From positions 47,423,682 through 47,487,681 of the forward strand of contig NC_088300.1 in the NCBI RefSeq assembly GCF_032854445.1: a stretch of DNA of 64,000 nucleotides, read 5' to 3'. The stretch's first letter is position 1. Every line of letters starts with the position of its first letter. The DNA is from Liolophura sinensis (lineage: Eukaryota > Mollusca > Polyplacophora > Chitonida > Chitonidae). Under the pieces are notes generated by a model. The model had not been told where the DNA came from. It saw nothing but the letters and a program-made list of their open reading frames with translations, and made no database searches. Shown in pieces: positions 19,701 to 28,584 of the stretch. The position numbers and the translations under genes were made by a program.

Positions 19701-22507
19701 AATCTCATCTCTCAAAGAGCACATAGCAGCTGTAAAATGCAGGACAAGAAAATACCTTTCCATGCAGAGCAAAAAACCACAACCTTTGAAAATGTTTGAA
19801 CCCAAAATAGAAACAATGTAAGTAACTGTAACATGTAATAAGCTATTTTTTGTTGGCACTTATGGTTGACAAATTTGATGTTCCATTTTTAGATCACTGG
19901 GTGAAAGAATTACATCTGCTGTAACCTGAAGTTACTACAATTTGTATTGAAAAGAGATTCTTAGGTATGTAAGAAGAGATCAGTATGAAAAGTGGACAAA
20001 GGGAGGTAACTGATTAAAAATGTTGCATGGAACACCTGTATTTTGCATCTTGTCAAGGTACTCACTGCTGTCACTTCAAATGATAACATGGTATGTTTAA
20101 AAGCTTTCGTTTTATTTCTTAATGTGCAGATTATCATGTGTATCATCACAAAACAGTGCAAACAAGTTTTTCAAATTTTGCTTTGGGGGGTAAAAATGGC
20201 TTCATAGTACAGTTTTCTTAAGGCCCCAGTGGTCAGTTTGGAAATGAAGTACTTGCAGCAGTAACATCAGCGATGATCTCTCTTCAAAGAGAACTTTGTA
20301 GAGGACAGACTGAATGGGTCTGGCCGAATGGGGGCAGGGGTTTGGGAACAGACCGAATGGAGCGGGGATGGGGGTTGAGGAGGGGGTGCTAAGCTGGCCC
20401 AAAGAAGTCATGCAATATGATATCTGTGTATATGTCGCCTTGCCCACAGTGTAGTGACATGGCTTATCGAATTCGGGGGCACTTCAGAGGTGTTCACCGG
20501 TGACGTAATTTGTGAAAAAATGTGACCATGGACAGAAAATATGCATCATTCAGAGGGGTAATTAACAGGTGGAAAAATCCCCCCAAAGTGAAATTTTTTT
20601 TTAAAAATTGTGGGGCATAACTTTCTTCATTTGGCATAGAAACATAATCTTTGTTTTAGAATTCATTTTCATGTCTCTTATAAAAGGTTATTCTCACTGG
20701 AAAATATCAAAATGTTTTAGAATGAAACTTTTTTTTATAACCACTTTGATGACTAATGATCTTGAAAGTAATGACCTATACAATGATGTGCTATGATAAA
20801 AATTCATAGATTAGGTCATCCATATTTCCAATGTTGTACTTTTAGATTTGATGGTAAGAAGAAGAGGAGTGGAGGCGACAAGGAGTATAATGAGCGTCAG
20901 AGGTTGATACACAAACACCGTCGCGAGATGAAGGGGGCAATACGAGAAATCCGCAGAGATGTACAGTTCATAGGAAGACAGCAACTGGATGCACAAATAC
21001 AGAAGTAAGAGCAATAACACTGAAATTGTGTCACTCATATTCTAGAATATTTCATTTAGATGACAGGCGGTCAGTTATGACTGTGAGGGAATTTTACAAG
21101 GTAACTGACATTATTCTAACGTACCATTCACGCTAACTGGGTTGCTCGCTTGCTTAGATGGTTAAGGAGCTGACTCACTGCAATTGTCAAGCCCTTGACC
21201 AATGAGGTTGTGTGCTTGAATTCATCTCTTGCTGATTTGGCTGCAGCGTTAAACACCAATCTGAATCAATCAATCAATCAATCAATCAGACGACCGCTTC
21301 AGTGGCCTTATCCTCTCCGGCCGTAAGTGGGAAGGTCTGCCAGCAACCTGCGGATGGCCGCCGTCAAATAAGTGAAATATTCTTGAGTACGGCGTAAAAC
21401 ACCAATCAAAAAAAGAAAAAAATCAGTGGCCTTATGGTTAGAGCAATCACTTCGAAGTTGGGAGACCTCGAGATCAAAGCCGTGTTTGGTCATACCCAAG
21501 ACTTTGAAAATGATACTTGCTGCTGCCTCGCTTGGCACTCAGTAGTGGGAGGTTAGAGCCAGGAAACATGACTGGTTGATGCGGTGCCAGTATAATAGGA
21601 CTGGGTGGGGTGTCATGTTTGGTGTCTTCGGCATGATGCTTCAGCGGCATAGATTTGCCCTGCCACAAGAAGACACAATATATATACATACACCTAATGA
21701 CTCCTCCTCGTCATATGACTGAAAAATTGTTAAATACGGCTTTAAACCCCAAGCATACATACATACTTCAACCAATCAGTCAACCCCGTGTTGGGTCGGA
21801 CCAAAGACATTAAAAATAACACTTGTTGTTGCCTTTCTTCGCTCTCAGCAGTGAGAGGTTAGAGCAAGGAAACAGGACTGGTTGGCTCGGTGTCGGTGTA
21901 ATATGACTGGGTTGAATGTTACTTAACGGCAGCAGCTCTTTGGCGGCAAGGATTTGCAGTGCCACAAGAAGGCACGGTATATGCAGACACACTCCTTGTT
22001 GTCATATGACTGAAAAATTGCTAAGTGTGACAGGAAAACCCATGCATGTACATTGAGAGAGTCAAAAACATCATCATGTTAGCAGTTTTTACCAACCATG
22101 TGAGAATTCCTGATCAAAAGTTAAGAGTTACAAAACATGGCAGAAAAAAAATGTGGCCATTTAAGTTTATTTCCACCCCTCTTTCCAAATAACTGTGCTT
22201 ATATTATTTGTTGTCTTTTCTTTTAAATGAACTTGTTTCAAAGGGCATCAGGGTGAAAATACCTCCTAACAAGCTGTAGATAGTGACAGATCTGTGAAAA
22301 AAACCTAATTAGCATTAAACTTCAGGCACTGATATGACATCAAGTTTTACAAGAAATATCAGAATCAGTGTTAGGTATTGATGATTACATTTGTTTTATT
22401 TTATTTATAGGGACAAGGAGAGAAAGAAGAGAGTGCGCGACATACACCAGATGTTGGCAGAACAGGAAGGGGACTTTAAGGCTCTGAAGCGGAAGAAAAA
22501 GAGCTGA
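4789..22507 (+). CDS. NOP14: NOP14 nucleolar protein, small-subunit processome factor
   Basis: NOP14 is needed for 18S rRNA maturation and 40S assembly in the nucleolus. Exons: 4789-4968, 5967-6101, 6659-6797, 8275-8390, 8918-9013, 9286-9372, 9794-9862, 11556-11641, 12071-12255, 12439-12581, 12840-12894, 13117-13247, 15548-15769, 16044-16145, 16817-16879, 17327-17417, 18094-18169, 18393-18479, 19164-19305, 19696-19817, 20846-21004, 22411-22507. All junctions are GT-AG and in phase, giving 860 aa (human about 857). The start MAKKKKGS and NPFEVKLNKQKHDILGKK match the family, as do FALEKK, LTHYGQSLAEME, an acidic Asp/Glu block near residues 340-410, QCNHPSLAEGNKQKLE, and the C-terminal RLIHKHRREMKGAIREIR and DFKALKRKKK, a basic nucleolar tail. 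Introns 3 and 7 carry minisatellites, intron 1 a tandem duplication, and introns 3, 12, 14 and 21 SINEs. Other introns are unremarkable AT-rich sequence. Identification is from remembered human protein. Confidence 0.96.
5012..5745. repeat. Two direct copies of a ~360-bp block in NOP14 intron 1
   Basis: 5012-5372 and 5385-5745 are near-identical at an offset of 373 bases, differing by scattered substitutions. Each contains a tRNA-like portion (TGGTCTTGTAGTTAAAGGC, then the B-box GGTTCGAACCC in copy 1, GGTTCAAACCC in copy 2), then TTGGCCTGCTATCACTGC. The block therefore looks like a SINE plus flank duplicated in tandem. A related tRNA-like piece lies near 61060. Confidence 0.85.
6814..7715. repeat. 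55-bp minisatellite, 16 copies, NOP14 intron 3
   Basis: Sixteen head-to-tail copies of a 55-bp unit (each with CCTGAATCAGCAAGT, TATAGCTTAGACAC and CTAATGACGTAAATC) start 17 bases after the exon 3 donor and end in a decayed copy near 7690-7715. Copies change gradually: early ones read CAGCCGAGGCATAGCTTGG, late ones TAGACACACTAATGACATAA. Neighbours are more alike than distant copies, as expected from unequal crossing-over or slippage. Each early unit carries a TGACGTAA (CRE-like) and a TGAATCAGCA (Maf-like) sequence. Confidence 0.95.
7750..8192 (-). repeat. Family C SINE, reverse orientation, NOP14 intron 3
   Basis: Read on the minus strand, the tRNA-like head (8192 to about 8113: CAGTGGTCTAATGGTTAGAG, then GGGATCAAAGCC) is followed by the family C body and tail (CTGCCACAAGAAAACC, CATATGATTGATAAATTGC). 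The body is longer than other copies, so it may hold an insertion between about 7930 and 8110. The head resembles a tRNA but lacks a full cloverleaf. Confidence 0.65.
9836..10800. repeat. ~27-bp minisatellite made of exon 7 end plus 5' splice site
   Basis: The first unit is the last coding bases of NOP14 exon 7 (GAGAGGCTCCAAAATCTAGAG) and its donor GTAAGG. About 34 further units follow in intron 7, most reading AGA(C/T)TCCAAAAGCTAGAGGTAAGG. About 30 keep a donor-like (A/G/C)AG or GCG followed by GTAA, most of them GAG|GTAAGG. A distinct variant with TTACAA(A/G)CAAA recurs at about 9964 and 10449, showing that a multi-unit block of about 485 bp was itself duplicated. Degenerate copies continue to about 10860. 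Confidence 0.95.
11037..11225. repeat. Diverged outlier of the exon 7 minisatellite
   Basis: About three units of 57-58 bp, each of two decayed 27-mers (AAAATTTAGAGGTATTTAGG, then GTGAGATTCCAAAACTTAGAGG). They share TCCAAAA-N-TTAGAGGTA with the main array, from which they are separated by about 150 bp of unique sequence. This is an older, higher-order amplification in the same intron. Confidence 0.85.
14879..14985 (+). repeat. Family B SINE relic, NOP14 intron 12
   Basis: Shares GGCTCTTGACCAATCAGGCTG, then a B-box-like GTGTCCGAATTC, then TTTGGCTGC-GC-TTAA with the copy at 21144-21290. The tail is missing. Confidence 0.55.
15132..15289. mobile_element. Small inverted-end element, NOP14 intron 12
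   Basis: GGGACAGGTTTCATGAAGC at the left is matched in reverse complement by CTTCATAAAACTGACCCC at the right. Between them are two copies of the 18-mer CTTAGCACTAAGTACTCC, itself partly palindromic. It belongs to the group with (C/A)A(A/C)AAAGC-type ends described in the findings. Confidence 0.55.
16365..16636 (+). repeat. Family A SINE, full length, NOP14 intron 14
   Basis: The most complete copy in the window, about 270 bp. It has a tRNA-like head with an A box (TGGCTCAGTTGGTTAGCAC) and a B-box-like GAGTTCAAGTC, a body with GGGTTTCCCCCGGGCTCTG and CCACCATAATGCTGGCCGCC, and the end AGTGAAATATTCTTGAGTAC, GGCGTAAAACATCAATCAAA, then TAAA repeats. A TTAATGTT occurs on both sides and may be the target-site duplication. 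Confidence 0.9.
18711..18869. mobile_element. Small inverted-end element, NOP14 intron 18
   Basis: GGGCTGTTTCCACAAAGCCATTT on the left pairs imperfectly with AAAATGCTTTGTGTCACCAACCC on the right. Its 159 bp have no coding frame. It is similar in ends and size to the elements at 15132, 23888 and 30511. Confidence 0.5.
21144..21290 (+). repeat. Family B SINE, NOP14 intron 21
   Basis: A tRNA-like head (GCTTAGATGGTTAAGGAGC, then GTGTGCTTGAATTCATC), a short body (GATTTGGCTGCAGCGTTAAA) and an (AATC)n tail. The internal promoter boxes are recognisable but diverged. Confidence 0.7.
21311..21421 (+). repeat. Family A SINE with internal deletion
   Basis: The middle (TCTCCGGCCGTAAGTGGGAAGG, CAGCAACCTGCGGATGG) joins directly to CCGCCGTCAAATAAGTGAAA and the usual end, skipping the segment that contains GGTTTCCTCCCACC in other copies. 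The A-rich tail runs into a family C copy. Confidence 0.75.
21422..21768 (+). repeat. Family C SINE, full length, NOP14 intron 21
   Basis: The tRNA-like head (CAGTGGCCTTATGGTTAGAG, then GAGATCAAAGCC) leads to a body with CTTGCTGCTGCCTCGCTTGG, GGTGTCATGTTTGGTGTCTTC and GCCCTGCCACAAGAAG, ending CATATGACTGAAAAATTG, TTTAAACCCCAAGCATACA and a (CATA)n tail. About 345 bp, the best copy of this family here together with 49809-50145. Confidence 0.8.
21769..22050 (+). repeat. Second family C SINE copy, 5'-truncated
   Basis: Follows the previous copy directly and repeats its body (GTGTTGGGTCGGACCAAAGAC, GGAAACAGGACTGGTTGGC, GCCACAAGAAGGCACGG, CATATGACTGAAAAATTGC) but lacks the head. It is more diverged, so it is probably older than its neighbour. 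Confidence 0.75.
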
Positions 22508-22892
22508 TCCTAGCTTGTCCAAAAGATTTCCAAAAAAAAAGTGAGGCGTACAGCTCTTTGTAAAATGGACTGTGACAAGAGTTTAGAAACACCCATCATT
22601 GCAGAGTGGAAGAGACAGTGCCATCAGGCTTGATGTTGATAATATACAGAATTGCCCCATTTCAATCTCTTATAGTGAATCAGTTGTTCAAGTACAGTGT
22701 TTACATGAAAAACTAATATATAACAAAACAATATTATAAAGGGGTTTCACCATGCTTCTGATTTGGTGGTAAAGACAACAGGTGACTGTATTTTTTACAA
22801 GTGAAGATGTTTCACACCAGAAAATGTACTGACAAACTGCATGTCACAAAATATGTGACTGTAACATGGGTGTGTTTAAAGCAGGTTTTCTG

Positions 22893-23092
22893 GTCCAATA
22901 TTTCACGAATACAATGGCGACCAGCATTATGGTGGGAGTAAACCAGTCAGAGCCCAGCGGAAAACCACAACCATCTGCAAGTTGCTGTCAGACCCTCCCA
23001 TGTGTTCCCAAGAGTTGCAGTGATCGTATTAGTGAGAAAATCCTGAGTCACTGTGCTGGGTTAGCACGCTAACCACTAGGCCATGAAGGTCT
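22893..23092 (-). repeat. Family A SINE, reverse, in NOP14 3' region
   Basis: On the minus strand it reads from the head (GGAGACCTTCATGGCCTAG, GTTAGCGTGCTAACC) through the body to ACCATAATGCTGGTCGCC, near 22893. It lies between the NOP14 stop and its candidate poly(A) signal, so it is probably part of the 3' UTR in antisense orientation. Confidence 0.75.
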
Positions 23093-23445
23093 CCAAAACA
23101 GATTTACAAAGCTGTGGGTATATTGTCGCAGTAATTTATGCAATATATAATGTTCCCTAATTCCTCAACTTTTTCAGTTTTTTAATTTGTTCTTGGAGAC
23201 AAAACTACATTGCTTGGGTTGGGCAATCTCAGGGCTTCATAAAAAGTATAATTACATCAGTCTACACAGAATAATTACATCAGAATATGCTGAAATAAAC
23301 ACCTTGCAAACATGCAAAAAAGGTTGACAGATTTCTTCACCTTGTTTTGTCATTTAGTAATTGTTATTGAATAACATTTGATAAGTTCTTTTTATAAATT
23401 AAAGTGTGTAGAACAACACTGCCTGTTTGTTGGAAGTAAATGGAA

Positions 23446-23451
23446 AATAAA
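23446..23451 (+). terminator. Candidate NOP14 poly(A) signal
   Basis: AATAAA about 940 bases after the NOP14 stop. An earlier AATAAA at 23294 is an alternative. Neither can be proved from sequence. Confidence 0.35.
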
Positions 23452-23887
23452 ACTCCAGGAAAGTGGTGATGATGTGCGTTTGTTTATGCACTTACGACTA
23501 CTCGATCAGTATTTTGGGCTACACAAGACGAACTGCAGAATTTAGCTCTAGAGGATTTCTGGTATCCCTAAATTTCTGCTGCTGATGAAGCATTTACATG
23601 AACAGCATGAAACTCCAGCTGAGGTAAATGTGTGACCATTTACTACCCATATCAGTTGTCACTGTTCTGTTTAGCCCTTCACGTGTAGTCTTTTATGTTG
23701 TATGCCTGAATAATTATATCTCTCAAAAATCTGCTGTCAGAGTTCCCGAAGCCTTGTCCCTTGTCATGTGACTGGTTTTCAGATGTGATGACAGCACAGC
23801 ATTTTGAGTAATTCTAGAATGGTTATCTGGCAAATGGTAATGTGCAACCAGTGAAATACAGCCTCTTGTCAGTTTGCTTCATTGAGG

Positions 23888-24050
23888 GTCGATTCCACAA
23901 AGCAATTATTGTATTGCAAGTGTTTAAATCAGATTTCTGATTCTGGTCTGAAGATAACGTTAATGAAGCAGTCAAAATTTATAGGGTCGCGAAATAATTA
24001 GTAAAACTGTATTTCAAATTTTTGTCAGGAATAGCTGTGTGGAATCTACT
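23888..24050. mobile_element. Small inverted-end element downstream of NOP14
   Basis: GTCGATTCCACAAAGCAATTA on the left pairs with TAGCTGTGTGGAATCTAC on the right (differences at a few positions). The 163-bp interior is non-coding. Same group as the copies at 15132, 18711 and 30511. Confidence 0.5.
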
Positions 24051-24892
24051 CCTGTTCAAGATGACCCTGTGTACACCCTAGCTACTACAGAGTATTTCCC
24101 TTAACCATTTACCAGCGAAGTATAAACCAAGAGGACTTTTGTAAATCAGCATGTAATGGTGACAAACTGTACGGATTTCTCAAAACTTGGCCTATAGGGT
24201 CAGGATTTATTATGTAGCGTCTGTCATGGCTGACAGTGTTGTTGCCCTTTATACCTTAAATCTTGACCCCCAACAGCTGATATTAGCGAGCAATGAATCT
24301 GGGCAAAATGGGCAGCACAGTTCTAGCCTCGCACAGATGCTTGTGATCAGATAGCAGTGCATTCTACGAATCGTTCCTCTGAATAACCTATCACCGCATT
24401 AGTATTGATAGTTTTTGATAAACTTAGTGCTTAAAGAAAACAACTGGAAGGACTGTCTTTATTAAAACATTTTAAATACAATTATAACACTTAACTTAGT
24501 CTCTAAACCTCTTGAAAATGTTCTCAGTTTCATTAGCAGAATACAATTATATGAATATCACAAATGTCCAAACTTCTGAGCTTCCTGTAAAGTGCACCAT
24601 AGAGTGAGTTGTAATATAACATCTATTACATTTAACAGTACAGAACACACTTTAGTTGACAATCTGCCCTGAAATGAAAAATGACGACTTAGAAAACATC
24701 ACTGATTGAACACATCATCCCTGTATTGCTTCAAATTTTAACAAGTGAGACTATAGTAAAATTACAAATTTTAAATACATTTGATTTCAAAGGGTATTCT
24801 ATCATGATCAAAAGACAGCCAATGTTGACACTAACTTTCCATTATACAAAATATTTTTTTTTGCCAGATAGAAATGTATCCTGTTACTCTTA

Positions 24893-25004
24893 AATGTTAA
24901 AAGTATGAAAAGAAAACGTGGATTACATGGTAACAAGTAATAATCTGTTAATGTTAAAAGTATGAAAAGAAAACGTGGATTACATGGTAACAAGTAATAA
25001 TCTG
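24893..25004. repeat. 57-bp perfect tandem duplication
   Basis: A 57-base unit beginning AATGTTAAAAGTATG and ending with AAGTAATAATCTG occurs twice head to tail with no difference in the core. The identity points to a recent event. Confidence 0.9.
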
Positions 25005-25319
25005 CATAGTTTTTATGTATTTTTACGCGACACTAATTGCCAAGTCACAAGTACATGGAAGTGGCTTTCAATAACATCAACAGCATGTATATGTACCAAG
25101 ATCTCTATAACACTAAACAACAAAACTGACAATTTTATGCCAAGCATTTTATTAATGGCACCAGAACATGCAACAAGGTAGAATTATTAAACTTAAAAGC
25201 TGCCATGATGTCAGTTTACATTGACCATGCCCGTTCCACAAACTTTACCCTCCATTCATTAGAAAATTTTCAGCTTGGTTAAAGATGTGACCTACTCAAA
25301 ACAATCAGTCCTGTAGATT

Positions 25320-25560
25320 TTGAGCACTGAAGCAAACTGGAGACGTGACAACTATGGTAACTTGGGAGCACTGAGTCAAAAAAGGAAATGTAACAACTGG
25401 ACAAAGAACAACTAGTGTAACTTGTAAGCTCAGAGTTGTAAGTAGATCTGTGTTAACTGTAACCTGTACAACTATGGTAACTTCTAAGGACTGAGCCATA
25501 ATATGAGATATGACAAGTGTAACCAGCACAAGAATTATAGCAACTTCTCAGCCCTAAGTC
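25320..25560. repeat. Degenerate ~60-bp tandem repeat
   Basis: About four decayed units built round ACAACTATGGTAACTT, then (G/A)AGCACTGAG(T/C)CA and ATGTAACAACT. Spacing varies between 55 and 70 bp. The minus strand reads open across it only because of the repeat. It lies in the presumed 3' region of TMED. Confidence 0.5.
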
Positions 25561-28039
25561 TTTGTGATAGATGTTACAAATGTTACTAGTATAACACAAA
25601 ACCTCACTGGGGAATTTGGCAACTTTTGGATCTCCTCAAAGGTTACAACATGGGCTGATTTCAGAAGGCCATTTGGGTTTAAAGTCAAAATTTGAACCAT
25701 TTATTTTAAGAGTCTAGGAATTCATATTTTGACCACCTTACAAAAGTTATCCTCGCACAAATGTGTCAAAATTTCAACTCCAATATCAAACAATAAGTAC
25801 TGTAATAAGGTTTAAACATTTTAACATCAGGCAGTTATGTCTTTGTGAAATAGGTGCTATTTTCATTATACTGAAGGATGATTGCAGAAATATAAAATCA
25901 TGCACCAAGTCCATCTACACCCACTAGCATCAATATTTGACTTAACTATTAACTTAATGGTCATCACATTAGAATAGCATAACAATTCATGAACTTTTTG
26001 AGTTTTGTAAATATAGAAAAAGATTTAAAAGCAAAAGATTTATTTTCTGTTGCTGTTTACAAAATAGCAATTTCAAAAATATAACCAACACAAAGCACTA
26101 AAGATTTTGATATGGATTGGATTTCATAAATTTCTGATCAAAAATGAACATTCACAAAAATAATTAGATAATATATATTTCATTGCTGAAGGTGTTCTGA
26201 TTGAGCTGAACAATGTCAAAATGGTTAAAAAATCTTAAAATTAATTAAATTTCTAATGAGCAACAGAGGAATTTTAAATAAATATAAATTATGAGAATGT
26301 TTAACAAAGGTGAGTTTTACCATCAATGCTGATCTATACCGGCGTTGCTATATGAACAAGTACACTCGGATTCAACTGGCCTATTCAGAATGCAAGATAA
26401 TTCATCAACGGCAATAGAGTCCTAACAAGTTATTTATTGGATTGTTTTAGGGGGACATATTCACCCTGATCCTAAGGCAATCTAGATCACCAAATGAATA
26501 ACACAAATACTTACCTTCACTAGAATTGACTTTAATGAGTTCATAAACTCACATTCAAGAAATAACCAAAATAAAGAGATTAATCCAGAAAAAAACACCA
26601 TTGTTTTAGAAACAAGGCAGCTTGATAGAAATTGTTGGGCACATTTAACTGATACTCCACAGGGAACAGTGCTTTTCCTCAGCCAAATTCATGGACAGGT
26701 CTGGGACTTGCGAAGACATGTTTCAATGATAATAAAAAAACACAAATTCCCCCCCACCCCCAAAAAAAAAAAAATTTCCTTTTTCCAGACAATTTTAAAA
26801 AAATTGCAGCAATTCTTACTTTTCAAATGAATCTAAAACACCACCTGTAGTTACCAGCATATGTTTTGCCCAAGTCATATGCACACTGTTTACTGAAGAT
26901 CACAATACTTTCATACTTCACATCCAAAAAGGGAAAAAATACCAGAGGTCTAACTTGCAACCATAAGTATATTAAGCAATATAAACACACCCTCAGATAT
27001 CACACTGTCTATTCATCAAGATTGTAGGAAACAAAAATTGTTCATATATCAAGCACCATTTTAAACCTATGTACAAATATAATTAGCACAACATTATAAA
27101 TGTAATTAAAAGCTTCCTCCAGACCATATTAAATCAGTTTGATCTTTTGTTCGTTGATACACTTTCAACTGCTCAGAACACCAACGCAATTGTTCTTAGT
27201 AACATCTTTTAACAAAAATAGCATATATGTTAAGAAAGAAAAATACATCAATACAACGCAAGAAACAATCAGTGTAATCTTCCAAATGACTGTCTTGAAC
27301 ACATGAATCCAAACCGACTTGCCAACAACATTTGATAGTTTGAAATAGAACAGGGAGACCAAGACCACATTGACAGAACTGCACCATTCACCACTATTTA
27401 ATTTCTTATTGCAAATGACAGACTTCCACCAACTACATGTAAGCTATGAATATCCCCTTTTTCAAACAGAAACCATATGAATGAACTAGCTGTGTGATGC
27501 TGGAAAACAAAGAATTTTGATTCAAGATTTTGTTCATTTTCGATAATATACAGCATGAATTCTAAAGCTAAAAATCATGGCAAAATCTATTTTTGTGATT
27601 TAATTTGATTTAATTGCATTATCTGTAAAACTTAACATTCCAGTGAAATGGATTAGATGTTTTTGTTCTTTATGATTAGTCAATTATCTATTGTCATCAA
27701 TTTCACATATTTTATGCATTCACCAATGGTTTGTTGAGTAACTGTTGGAGAATCAGAATGCCGGAGAATCACCTTGAAAGAGAAAAAAGTAATTCTGACC
27801 TAACTGTTTTTACAAGGACTTGTGGAGTACCAGCTACACTAGCCTGGAATAAAAAATCTCACTTTAACTAAGAGGTTTAAAGGCATTTCTACCTGCACCG
27901 GCATATCATATGACTAAACAACCCAATGCTAGTGCCCTGCCATTTCAGTGTTATCTCAGGAAATGGGTCAAATAACAGTTACTGTACATGGACACTGTAC
28001 TACTGACGCTACTAGTATGGGCAGATAAGATCTGGCTCT

Positions 28040-28235
28040 GGGATCACAAAGCGATCTTAGAATTAAGCCACAATTACAAATCACTTTAAAATTGTTGTTT
28101 CTTATGTTGTACGGTCAAAATTTTGCTTGACAATGTAAATTCTGGATAAGTGAGTATACATCAAATTTCAGCTAAAATAGCTTAAAGGAACATACCAAAT
28201 TTTATGACTTCAGTCTAAGATCGCTTCTTGATCCC
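28040..28235. mobile_element. 196-bp inverted-end element in TMED 3' region
   Basis: The left end GGGATCACAAAGCGATCTTA and the reverse complement of the right end GGGATCAAGAAGCGATCTTA agree over about 28 bases with a few mismatches (next bases GAATTAAG and GACTGAAG). The interior is AT-rich and non-coding. This is a typical small MITE. No sure target-site duplication was found. Confidence 0.7.
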
Positions 28236-28584
28236 GAGGCCTAAGGCTTGGTATGGACATGTGTAGCAGATAAGACTAGTATTTGTCTAGGTATACCTAC
28301 ATATTTTACATAAATTAATTGTGCATTTCAGTCACCTTGAACTGTTCATCTGTCTTGTCAACAAACCGTAACGCCTGTAGTAGTTAAATACAACTCCCTC
28401 GACTCTGGAAACGGTCCAAATACTACTAATATTTCTAGCCCCTTAATTGCTTCGCCTTAACACACTTACAGAAATACTAATACAACCCTCTGCCCAAACT
28501 AATAATAATGAGCCAGGGGTAGGCTACTGTAGTTTACATTTATACAAACACTGCAATATCCCTAGGCCCTATCTTAAATGATTA

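Larger units (their letters stand above)
22508..28584. other. Convergent 3' region between NOP14 and TMED
   Basis: About 6 kb of AT-rich DNA with no supportable coding frame. The left end holds the NOP14 3' UTR, and the right end the TMED 3' UTR on the minus strand, whose length I cannot fix (TTTATT at 24458 and 26039 are possible minus-strand poly(A) signals). It also holds a reversed SINE at 22893, an inverted-end element at 23888, a 57-bp duplication at 24893, a degenerate tandem repeat at 25320, and a clean inverted-end element at 28040. Confidence 0.5.
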
